Shown: piece by piece, positions 1 through 5,651 of the stretch
How the letters are laid out: each line of letters starts with the position of its first letter
Position numbering within the stretch: the first letter of the stretch is position 1
Origin: an uncultured Clostridia bacterium
Lineage (GTDB): Bacteria; Bacillota_A; Clostridia; Christensenellales; Borkfalkiaceae
Direction: 5' to 3'
Length of the DNA: 11,484 nucleotides
Assembly: GCA_934292955.1 (NCBI GenBank)
Contig: CAKQXZ010000065.1
Coordinates: 1-11,484, forward strand
Made by a program: the position numbers and the translations under genes
Notes under the pieces: generated by a model
The model's input: the letters and a program-made list of their open reading frames with translations, nothing else
Databases searched by the model: none
What the model was told of the DNA's origin: nothing

Positions 1-412
1 ACACATAGAACAGAAAACTTATCAGGATAAACGGGACATAATAAAAATATCCGAGATATCTCGACGTTTCTTCCGAGAAAACAGGTAAATTTCTGAAATA
101 TCGGAGCATTATCCATACGCAACCCACGCAAAAAATTACACGCGTTAGTTTTCTTACGTTTTCGAGTTGAACGCGATAATCTATATAAACGCACCATAAG
201 GTCAGAAGCATGCTCGCTATCAACACGACAACGTCTGCATAATCGCCCCTTAATCCGTTATTCACGCCGTAAAGCATTACCGCGGCAACCGTAACAAAGT
301 ATATAAGCGCGGTAAGAACGCCGACCGCGGTTTTTATGTAAAGGCTCTTATTTCTTCCCATCACTCGGATATTAGCACATTCCGCGAATTTTTTCAATAA
401 ATCCGATGACAT
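1..412 (-). CDS. Sensor histidine kinase, N-terminal membrane region (partial, runs off left edge)
   Basis: An open frame starts at the ATG at 412 and stays open for 137 codons to the window edge, so the catalytic part is not visible. An in-frame TAG lies 18 nt upstream, which leaves this as the only ATG; a weak AAAGAA precedes it. The product starts MSSDLLKKFAECANIRVMGR, then has hydrophobic segments at about 28-50, 60-79, 91-105 and 118-137. The stretch SRYLGYFYYVPFILISF (117-133) resembles the SRYLWYLYYxP pattern I associate with membrane-bound sensor kinases of Clostridia that pair with LuxR-type response regulators. The divergent neighbour is exactly such a regulator, 94 bp away, which supports a cognate pair. 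The expected HisKA_3/HATPase domains would lie to the left of the window. The signal sensed is unknown. The frame and membrane character are seen directly; the kinase identity is inferred from that motif and the context. Confidence 0.68.
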   Translation of the reverse strand, partial: MSSDLLKKFAECANIRVMGRNKSLYIKTAVGVLTALIYFVTVAAVMLYGVNNGLRGDYADVVVLIASMLLTLWCVYIDYRVQLENVRKLTRVIFCVGCVWIMLRYFRNLPVFSEETSRYLGYFYYVPFILISFLFYV

Positions 413-429
413 TTCTTTATTTTTATGCT

Positions 430-437
430 ATTATAAT
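430..437. promoter_or_regulatory. Shared palindromic -10 element between kinase and response regulator genes
   Basis: The sequence ATTATAAT is its own reverse complement, so it supplies a perfect TATAAT in both directions (432-437 on plus, 435-430 on minus). It sits in the 94-bp gap between the divergent kinase (start 412) and regulator (start 507). No good -35 is visible: ATGACA (406-411) is 20 bp from the plus -10, and GGTACA (458-453) is a weak match at 17 bp for the minus direction. A minus transcript from here would have an almost absent leader. A plus transcript would have about a 60-nt leader. Promoter function is inferred from the -10 only. Confidence 0.35.
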
Positions 438-506
438 GCAGAACAAGCGGCATGTACCCGCCGTAAAAAGCGACTTTGCCGTTATCTTGCGGCATTAAGG
501 ATATTT

Positions 507-1124
507 ATGATAAAACTTTTAATTTGCGAAGATCAGAAGATTTTACTTGACGGCATAGCGTCGGCGGTTTCCGCATACGACGAAATAGAAGTCGTAGGCA
601 AAATAACGGACGCAAGCAAAATAACAGAAAACATTCAGAAAACGGGGGCTTCCGCACTGCTCACCGACGTTTGCACCGAAAACGGCAATAATTCGCTCAA
701 CTATATTTCGGATATCCGAAAAAAATATCCGTCTATAAAAATAATCGTTATGACGGGGCTGCCCGAAATTTCTTTTGCGGAACGAGCAAGACAAGCGGGT
801 GCCGACTCTTTCGTTTATAAAAACGTTTCCACCGACGAACTTGCCAACGTAATTAAAAGCACCTGCGGCGGTTATAACGTTTTTCCGTCTCAGAGCCGTT
901 CGGAAGTTATTTCCGACCTTACCAAACAGGAACTCACCGTTCTGAGATATTTCTGCCAAGGGCTTGACCGCAAAGAGATTGCCGAAAAAATGTGCCTTTC
1001 GGAAAGCAGTATAAAAACGCATATATCGTCTATGCTTTCAAAAACAGGGTTCAACTCTATTTCACGGCTTGCAATATACGTTGTTTCTTCGGGTCTTATC
1101 GTTCCGGGCGATATGGCAGACTGA
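507..1124 (+). CDS. Two-component response regulator, NarL/LuxR family
   Basis: A 205-residue cytoplasmic DNA-binding regulator with a normal length for the NarL/FixJ group. The receiver domain spans about 1-120: acidic pair E8-D9, phosphoacceptor D54, switch threonine T83 (in VMTG) and conserved K105 after Y104. D54 is followed by VCTENG instead of the common DxxMPxxxG loop, so that loop is divergent, but the catalytic residues are all present. A LuxR-type helix-turn-helix spans about 136-195 (LTKQELTVLRYFCQG ... SIKTHISSMLSK). Start: AAGGA at 497-501 lies 5 nt before the ATG. Its likely partner is the divergent sensor kinase to the left. Targets are unknown; it may autoregulate the shared intergenic region. 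The following gene, malQ, is convergent and so not in its operon. Confidence 0.92.
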   Translation: MIKLLICEDQKILLDGIASAVSAYDEIEVVGKITDASKITENIQKTGASALLTDVCTENGNNSLNYISDIRKKYPSIKIIVMTGLPEISFAERARQAGADSFVYKNVSTDELANVIKSTCGGYNVFPSQSRSEVISDLTKQELTVLRYFCQGLDRKEIAEKMCLSESSIKTHISSMLSKTGFNSISRLAIYVVSSGLIVPGDMAD

Positions 1125-1143
1125 CAATCTTTACAAAAATTTA

Positions 1144-1179
1144 CGGACAGACGCTTTAATGCGTTCTGCCCGTTTTTTT
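1144..1179. terminator. Bidirectional intrinsic terminator overlapping the 3' end of malQ
   Basis: The inverted repeat CGGACAGACGC (1144-1154) pairs with GCGTTCTGCCCG (1161-1172), with one mismatch and one bulge and a 6-nt loop. Seven T residues follow on the plus strand (1173-1179), which suits the response regulator ending at 1124. In the other direction the stem is followed by TAAATTTTTG, so it can also end malQ transcripts. The malQ stop codon (1156-1158) lies in the loop and its last four codons form one arm of the stem. Confidence 0.72.
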
Positions 1180-2709
1180 ACACAAATTATAAAAATTATC
1201 GAATGCGGGAATATCGAAATCTTTCAGTCTGAACCGCCAGTTTCCTTCGCACGATGACGGCACGTTCATTCTCGTTTCGCTACCCGTCAGCATGATATCC
1301 TGCACGGGAACGACCGTAAGATTTGCCCGACTTTGAAGCGCAATATACGTCATGGCAACCGCCGCGCTTTTTACATCCGTAGCCGAAGCAAACGCGTTGT
1401 TTTCAACCGCTTCGGCATTTTTGCCGTAATCCTTATTTTTGAAGTCTTCAAAGCATTTATTTATCATGCCGAACAATCTCGCCTTTGAACCGTCGTCAAG
1501 GCTTTTAACAAAACCGATAAGCGTATCGTTATCATGCGTACCCGTATAACACACCGAATTTTCGGTTATGTTATGCGGCAGATACGGGTTATCGGGATTG
1601 CCGTCAAAGGCAAACTCTATAACTTTCATTCCCGGGAAACCCGTCGTTTTAAGCAAACGGTAAACGCCTTCGTCGAGCGTGCCTAAATCTTCCGCAATAA
1701 TATCGGGGGTGCCGAGCGCGCTTTTTACCGCCTTGAACAAAGCGTTTTTCGGCCCCGCAATCCACTTGCCGTTAACGGCGGTGCTTTCGCCTGCGCCTAT
1801 TTCGTAATATCTGTCAAATCCGCGGAAGTGATCCACGCGAACAACGTCATACAATTCGAACGCGCGGCGGAATCTGTCCGTCCACCATTCGAAATTCGTT
1901 TTTTTATGTTCGCTCCACTTGTATACCGGATTTCCCCACAACTGCCCCGTAGCCGAAAAATAATCTGGCGGAACTCCCGCCACCTTTTTAGGCTTAAGGT
2001 TTTTATCCAGTTTGAAAAGCGCGGGATTTTTCCATACATCCGCGCTGTCGTATGCGACGTACAGCGGGATATCACCTATTATCTTTACGCCATTTTTGTT
2101 TGCGTATTTTTTCAACTCTTTCCATTCCGAAAGGAATTCGTACTGCAAAAACAAGCGGAAAAGATATTCTTCACGATAGTCTTTCTTAAACTGTTCAAGC
2201 GCGCTTTTATCGGCATATCTCAACGGCTTTTCCCACTTATCGAAGGACGCGCCGCCGCTTACATGTTTTATCGCGGTAAACAACGCGTAATCTTCGAATT
2301 TTTCCGTACGCACGAATTTCTTAAACGCCGCGCCGTCGGTATCAAAACGCGAAAAAGCCTTTCTGAGCATCGCGTACTTGCTATAATACAGTTTGCCGTA
2401 ATCGACTTCGTTGTTTTCGGTTACGCATCCGGCAACTTCTTCTTCGGTAAGTAAGCCCTTGGATAGAAGTATTTCGGGATCGATAAAGTACGGATTACCC
2501 GAACCGCTGTATTCGGACTGATAAGGCGAATCGCCGAACGAAGTCTGCACAAGCGGCAGAACCTGCCAGTATCTGATTTTTCTTTCGTGAAGAATGTCTA
2601 TAAAACGATACGCTTCTTTTCCGAGCGTACCTATACCGTAAGAACCGGGCAGCGACGATATATGCAACAGCACCCCCGCCGCCCTTTTCGAAACACAATC
2701 GGATTTCAT
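1156..2709 (-). CDS. malQ: 4-alpha-glucanotransferase (amylomaltase, GH77)
   Basis: A 517-residue cytoplasmic enzyme that transfers alpha-1,4-glucan segments between maltodextrins or to glucose, in glycogen/maltodextrin metabolism. Its length matches bacterial amylomaltases of about 500 residues. GH77 landmarks appear in order: N-terminal GVLLHISSLPGSYGIGTLG (12-30), GDIPLYVAYDSADVW (212-226), the 250s loop GVPPDYFSATGQLWGNP (245-261), nucleophile D293 in RVDHFRG, general acid/base E340 in IAEDLG, and the third catalytic Asp in GTHDND (D393). All are intact. Start: ATG at 2709 with GGGG (2719-2716) 6 nt upstream; this start places the conserved N-terminus 11 residues in. The upstream minus-strand gene is separated by 104 bp and a hairpin, so malQ is probably its own unit with possible readthrough. 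No other maltodextrin gene is visible nearby. Confidence 0.97.
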   Translation of the reverse strand: MKSDCVSKRAAGVLLHISSLPGSYGIGTLGKEAYRFIDILHERKIRYWQVLPLVQTSFGDSPYQSEYSGSGNPYFIDPEILLSKGLLTEEEVAGCVTENNEVDYGKLYYSKYAMLRKAFSRFDTDGAAFKKFVRTEKFEDYALFTAIKHVSGGASFDKWEKPLRYADKSALEQFKKDYREEYLFRLFLQYEFLSEWKELKKYANKNGVKIIGDIPLYVAYDSADVWKNPALFKLDKNLKPKKVAGVPPDYFSATGQLWGNPVYKWSEHKKTNFEWWTDRFRRAFELYDVVRVDHFRGFDRYYEIGAGESTAVNGKWIAGPKNALFKAVKSALGTPDIIAEDLGTLDEGVYRLLKTTGFPGMKVIEFAFDGNPDNPYLPHNITENSVCYTGTHDNDTLIGFVKSLDDGSKARLFGMINKCFEDFKNKDYGKNAEAVENNAFASATDVKSAAVAMTYIALQSRANLTVVPVQDIMLTGSETRMNVPSSCEGNWRFRLKDFDIPAFDNFYNLCKKTGRTH

Positions 2710-2747
2710 TTGTTACCCCGAATTTTTTTTCAGTAAATTACTTCAGC

Positions 2748-2777
2748 AAACGGTCGGCTGAAATAAACCGACCGTTT
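2748..2777 (-). terminator. Hairpin after the tetR-mscS operon, weak terminator candidate
   Basis: Perfect 10-bp inverted repeat AAACGGTCGG (2748-2757) and CCGACCGTTT (2768-2777) with a 10-nt loop, located 36 bp past the stop of the membrane protein gene and 38 bp before the malQ start. On the minus strand the stem is followed by only UUU of its own arm and then GCUGAAG, so the U-tract is poor. Termination may be partial, leaving some readthrough into malQ. An 11-bp palindrome (AGTAAATTACT, 2732-2742) follows directly; its role is unknown. Confidence 0.5.
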
Positions 2778-2813
2778 CGTTATAGGCTACGAGTATTTTC
2801 TCGCGCCGATTTA

Positions 2814-3785
2814 TTACATGCGTTTTCCCGACATCTTTTTTAGATATTTATTGTTCGTAACCACTACCTGACGGCAGATTACGATTGCGGGATCGATATG
2901 CAGATCGATAAGATTATTTATTTTTTCTGCCGTTTCTTCAAGCGACATTTTTTTATAATCGCCGAGAACAAACACCAGTGCGCTCCTTACTTTGTCGAAT
3001 GCAAACTTTGTATTGTCGCTCATAGTCGACTCGTCGGAAAAGGTTTTCATTATACCAACCGTTCCGTTGAGTTCCATTTTTATTTCGGCATACAGTTTAT
3101 GCATTTTTTTGAGTTTTGCTTTTTCGTTCAGTTTCTGATTATTCAGTATATCTTCAGCCGTACCTTTAAGCCCCGAAATATGCGAAAGTCTGTCGATAAC
3201 TACATCCATCGTAACAAGCGACTTGCCTTTTTTGCAGTATATGATATATAAAATCAACAGAATAAGCGCGATAATCGGAATAAGCGGCATTCTCAGCCAA
3301 CCGTCGTCATCGTCGTTGTTTTTCGCACCGTCGTAGTTTTGTAAAACTTTGCCGTCTTTATAATAAATTTCGGGCAGTTCGACCGAAGAAACAACTGAAT
3401 TGTCGGAGTTTCTGACTATATACGCTTTCAGCCTTAACGTGTGCGTTTTTTCAGGGTCGATTACGGTGTTCATCTTTACGGTGTCCGCTTCGCTGTACAT
3501 GTCGCCGTCGAAATAATAATCGGCTTTAAGACTGTAATTTTCGTTGAGGTTTTCGCCCGTATATTCAAGAAAGAACGTGTAAACGCCGTTCTGCCCTATA
3601 ATTTCGTATTCGTTCCTTATTACGATGTTGTTTTCGGTAAGTACGGGAACAGGCAGATCGGTTGCGGGATCTTCGGCATTAACCGTTTTTGCGGACGAAA
3701 CCAAACAAAACGCCGCGCATAAAACCGCCGCCACCGACAAAACAAAAGAAAGAGCTGTATTAAACCTGCAAATAGTTTTCGTCAT
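2814..3785 (-). CDS. Unrecognised type I membrane protein, coupled to mscS
   Basis: A 323-residue protein I do not recognise as any named family. It has a signal peptide (hydrophobic core about 11-31, likely cleavage after VNA at 37) and a polar, strand-rich extracellular region at about 38-155 that looks Ig/fibronectin-like in texture. An Asn/Asp-rich linker (NNDDDDG, 156-162) and one transmembrane helix at about 166-183 follow, then positive residues (CKKGK) and a helical, Lys-rich cytoplasmic domain at about 185-323. The predicted topology is outside-TM-inside. The start codon overlaps the mscS stop as ATGA (3785-3782), implying translational coupling and a matched amount of product. The gene ends with tandem stops (TAATAA, 2816-2811). 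Context suggests a partner or modulator of the MscS channel, or an envelope-stress sensor; this is inference. It has no enzyme motif that I can see. Confidence 0.85.
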   Translation of the reverse strand: MTKTICRFNTALSFVLSVAAVLCAAFCLVSSAKTVNAEDPATDLPVPVLTENNIVIRNEYEIIGQNGVYTFFLEYTGENLNENYSLKADYYFDGDMYSEADTVKMNTVIDPEKTHTLRLKAYIVRNSDNSVVSSVELPEIYYKDGKVLQNYDGAKNNDDDDGWLRMPLIPIIALILLILYIIYCKKGKSLVTMDVVIDRLSHISGLKGTAEDILNNQKLNEKAKLKKMHKLYAEIKMELNGTVGIMKTFSDESTMSDNTKFAFDKVRSALVFVLGDYKKMSLEETAEKINNLIDLHIDPAIVICRQVVVTNNKYLKKMSGKRM

Positions 3786-4648
3786 AAAATTTCGCCCCCC
3801 TTTTCGTTATTTTGCGCGATGACCTGATTTACGGCGGGCGCGTCTATATGAACGTCCAACTGATTGAACGGTATCGAGATTCCGTTTTCGGCGAATTTAT
3901 CGAAAACCACACGGTTCATTCCGTTGTAAACAGTCCAGTAATCGTCGGTATCTACCCAGCATTTTACGGTATATTCTACCGACGACTCGCCTTGCCCGCT
4001 CATATTGACAGAAACTGCGGGCGTGTTGTTAACGAGCGGATTGCTTTCAAACGCTTCTTTAAGCACTTTTTCAACAAGATCCATATCCGACTCGTAAGCA
4101 ACGGTATATTTCAGCGAAATGCGCCTTGTAGCCATTGCCGTATTGTTGACAATAACACCGTTTATAACCTTACTGTTAGGCAACACCACGCGACGGTTAT
4201 CCGCCGTAACAAGTTCGGTCGTAAGCAGTTTTATGTTCTTTATAATTCCGTCGTACTCTTCGATTTCTATATGATCGCCGCGGCGGAAAGGTTTGTTGTA
4301 AATGATAAGAATGCCGTTTGCCAGGTTTGCGAGCGAATCTTTAAGAGCAAGGGCTATGGCAAGCGCAACGCTCGACAAGCCGACCACGAGCGAAGACGTA
4401 GAAATGTTCAGCACGTTCGCTATGGCAAAAATCGCAAGAATCCACAAAACGACCTTGAGTATCGCTATATAAAACGCCACAGCCGAGCCGTCTACCCGCG
4501 ATTTATATAAAATTTTACTGACAAGAAACGCCGCAAATTTTATTCCTATAAACGCAATGATAATAATGCTTATTACAAGCACTATATCCCAACCTTCGTT
4601 CGTAAGGAATTTAATCACGGAATCCCAAAAACTCGCAGCTAAATTCAT
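3782..4648 (-). CDS. mscS: Small-conductance mechanosensitive channel, MscS family
   Basis: A 288-residue inner-membrane channel, almost the length of E. coli MscS (286), that opens under membrane tension to release solutes during hypo-osmotic shock. Transmembrane helices lie at about 22-45 and 56-80, then the pore-lining TM3 (about 84-113). The TM3 core ALAIALALKDSLANLANGI aligns with the E. coli pore helix: L96 and L100 match the pore-sealing leucines, and D104 sits where E. coli has the kink glycine. PFRRGD follows, then the cytoplasmic beta domain (about 120-175) and an alpha/beta domain ending ISIPFNQLDVHI (257-268). Start: I chose the ATG at 4648 over one 8 codons upstream (4672), because AAGGAG (4658-4653) is placed 4 nt before it. 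It lies 66 bp after the tetR-type gene and overlaps the next gene by 4 nt, forming an apparent three-gene operon. Confidence 0.95.
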   Translation of the reverse strand: MNLAASFWDSVIKFLTNEGWDIVLVISIIIIAFIGIKFAAFLVSKILYKSRVDGSAVAFYIAILKVVLWILAIFAIANVLNISTSSLVVGLSSVALAIALALKDSLANLANGILIIYNKPFRRGDHIEIEEYDGIIKNIKLLTTELVTADNRRVVLPNSKVINGVIVNNTAMATRRISLKYTVAYESDMDLVEKVLKEAFESNPLVNNTPAVSVNMSGQGESSVEYTVKCWVDTDDYWTVYNGMNRVVFDKFAENGISIPFNQLDVHIDAPAVNQVIAQNNEKGGEIL

Positions 4649-4652
4649 TTTT

Positions 4653-4658
4653 CTCCTT
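4653..4658 (-). promoter_or_regulatory. Ribosome binding site that sets the mscS start
   Basis: AAGGAG on the minus strand, 4 nt before the ATG at 4648. The upstream in-frame ATG at 4672 would place this site inside the coding region and has no comparable site, so 4648 is preferred. Confidence 0.8.
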
Positions 4659-4684
4659 ATATTTAATATCAAACGACAGCATAA

Positions 4685-4700
4685 CGCAAATTATATTGCG
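4685..4700 (-). promoter_or_regulatory. Possible internal mscS promoter: TATAAT framed by an inverted repeat
   Basis: On the minus strand CGCAA-TATAAT-TTGCG, a perfect -10 hexamer flanked by 5-bp inverted arms, lies in the 66-bp gap between the tetR-type gene and mscS. No convincing -35 is found at 16-18 bp. It could give mscS a second, TetR-independent transcript, with the arms acting as a small operator. Only the sequence pattern is seen; function is a guess. Confidence 0.3.
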
Positions 4701-4714
4701 AAATATAAAGTCGA

Positions 4715-5302
4715 TTATTCGTTTATTTCTCTCATAACCACTATGCCGCGCTTAAGAAGGTCCGCGGTTTTATGTGTGATTTCGTCGAGCGGAACATCCT
4801 TATCGTTGGTAAACCACATCTGATACACGTCGAAAACGCCGCCTACAAGGAAAGACAGCATATATTTGACATGCGGATGGTCATTCCCGCGCTCGGTAAC
4901 GTAAATTTTATAAAACCGTTCGCACAGCATTTCTTTAAGTTTTTTGATAAGTTCGCCCGACGAACCCGAAAACAGCAGATATTCGGTAAAATATTTGTTG
5001 CCCGTAATCACTTCAGAAAAATTATGCAGCAAAGGATACGGATCTTCGCGGAACGAATGATATGTGTATTTCGATACTATATTATCTATCGTAGAAATTA
5101 TATCGCAGTTGATATCGTCTAAAATATTGTAGATATTGTCGTAATGAGTATAAAACGAGTTTCTGTTAATGCCCGCAAGCGCGGTCAGTTCGGTAATGGA
5201 TATTTCTTCTATATCTTTGGTTCTTACAAGTTTGAGTAAGGCAAGTTTAATGAGCTTTCTTGTTCTTACGCTGCGTTTATCCTGTTTGAATTCGGTTTTC
5301 AT
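4715..5302 (-). CDS. TetR/AcrR-family transcriptional regulator
   Basis: A 195-residue DNA-binding protein of typical TetR length. The N-terminal helix-turn-helix occupies about 13-60 (RTRKLIKLALLKLV, then SITELTALAGINRNSFYTHYDN at 36-57). The C-terminal ligand/dimerisation domain is all-helical and ends FLVGGVFDVYQMWFTNDKD (151-169), similar to TetR members with a TetR-like C-terminal domain. The ligand cannot be predicted. Start: ATG at 5302, with GGTGA four nt upstream; an in-frame ATG at 5350 lacks a ribosome binding site and would add 16 residues with no family match. It is first in the run tetR-mscS-membrane protein and divergent from the DUF1846 gene. Its own promoter is bracketed by an inverted repeat, so autorepression is likely, and the divergent gene may also be a target. 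A TetR regulator in front of mscS is uncommon. Confidence 0.9.
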   Translation of the reverse strand: MKTEFKQDKRSVRTRKLIKLALLKLVRTKDIEEISITELTALAGINRNSFYTHYDNIYNILDDINCDIISTIDNIVSKYTYHSFREDPYPLLHNFSEVITGNKYFTEYLLFSGSSGELIKKLKEMLCERFYKIYVTERGNDHPHVKYMLSFLVGGVFDVYQMWFTNDKDVPLDEITHKTADLLKRGIVVMREINE

Positions 5303-5392
5303 GGCGTCACCAATCCGTAATCTTTTCGTATTTGCGCCGCAAAAAGTCATACGATTCGGACGTAACGCACCGCCCGCTCTTCAAGTTATTTG

Positions 5393-5424
5393 CGACAATA
5401 AAGAGTATATCATTTTTATTGCCG
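5393..5424. promoter_or_regulatory. Candidate TetR operator 1, bracketing the tetR -10
   Basis: CG-A-CAATAAA (5393-5402), a 12-bp spacer, then TTTATTG-C-CG (5415-5424): inverted half-sites of 10 bp with one mismatched position. The -10 of the tetR promoter (5404-5409) lies inside the spacer, so a dimer bound here would block transcription. The same heptamer recurs in a second inverted repeat about 61 bp away. The symmetry is seen directly; binding by the adjacent TetR protein is inferred. Confidence 0.5.
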
Positions 5425-5432
5425 ACTTGCAA
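5404..5432 (-). promoter_or_regulatory. tetR promoter (sigma-A type)
   Basis: On the minus strand, -35 TTGCAA (5432-5427), a 17-bp spacer and -10 TATACT (5409-5404). Four of six and five of six consensus positions match at ideal spacing. Transcription would start near 5397, about 95 nt before the tetR start codon, and could continue through mscS and the membrane protein gene. Confidence 0.62.
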
Positions 5433-5454
5433 TCAAATACACGCTCAAAAAAAT

Positions 5455-5484
5455 AATTTTATTGTGTAAATGCTCAATAAAATT
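5455..5484. repeat. Candidate operator 2: perfect 10-bp inverted repeat with the same heptamer
   Basis: AATTTTATTG (5455-5464), a 10-bp spacer, then CAATAAAATT (5475-5484). It shares the CAATAAA half-site with the repeat at 5393-5424, but in the opposite arrangement (TTTATTG outside-in here). It lies upstream of the tetR -35 and upstream of the candidate DUF1846 promoter. A GC-free stem of this sort is unlikely to be a terminator, so a protein-binding site is the better reading. Confidence 0.42.
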
Positions 5485-5521
5485 TTAATACAAATTTATT
5501 ACGTTTATACCCCGTGCGACG

Positions 5522-5550
5522 TTGATTTTTTGTCGCGTTTTTGTTAAACT
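5522..5550 (+). promoter_or_regulatory. Candidate promoter for the DUF1846 gene
   Basis: TTGATT (5522-5527), a 17-bp spacer, then TAAACT (5545-5550): four of six consensus positions in each hexamer at ideal spacing. Transcription would start near 5557, giving a leader of about 95 nt. The -35 is flanked by GCGAC (5516-5520) and GTCGC (5532-5536), a short inverted repeat that could be an operator. The leader also contains a perfect palindrome CGAACGTTCG (5569-5578). Confidence 0.4.
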
Positions 5551-5613
5551 TGATTTGTTGTTTTCCGACGAACGTTCGGATAATTATTTACCGCAAAAAC
5601 GCGGGCAACATTC

Positions 5614-5632
5614 TTTCGGCAAAAGTCCGAAA
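5614..5632 (+). other. Small leader hairpin before the DUF1846 gene
   Basis: TTTCGG (5614-5619), a 7-nt loop, then CCGAAA (5627-5632), followed by an A-rich stretch and GGGG (5642-5645), 6 nt before the ATG at 5652. The stem ends about 10 nt before the presumed ribosome binding site, so it does not cover it. It may only stabilise the leader. No known riboswitch pattern was recognised in 5557-5651. Confidence 0.3.
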
Positions 5633-5651
5633 AAAAATAACGGGGTTACAT

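Noticed and set aside
358..382. CIRCE-like pieces (GCTAA and GAGTG on the minus strand) near 361-380
   Set aside because: The half-sites are in the wrong order and spacing for TTAGCACTC-N9-GAGTGCTAA, and they lie inside the kinase coding region.
1828..2454. A 208-codon plus-strand frame opposite malQ
   Set aside because: It is a shadow of a gene with all catalytic residues intact, and its product has no recognisable domain.
5303..5350. Upstream start of the tetR-type gene at 5350
   Set aside because: There is no ribosome binding site and the extra 16 residues match nothing in the family; the ATG at 5302 has GGTGA close by.
5455..5484. Reading the perfect inverted repeat as an intrinsic terminator
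   Set aside because: The stem is almost all A/T, no convergent gene ends there, and it lies between two divergent promoters; an operator is the better explanation.
5541..5651. Upstream start of the DUF1846 frame at 5541
   Set aside because: It lies inside the candidate promoter, adds residues unlike the family, and the family start (MKKIGFDSELYRKM) falls at 5652.
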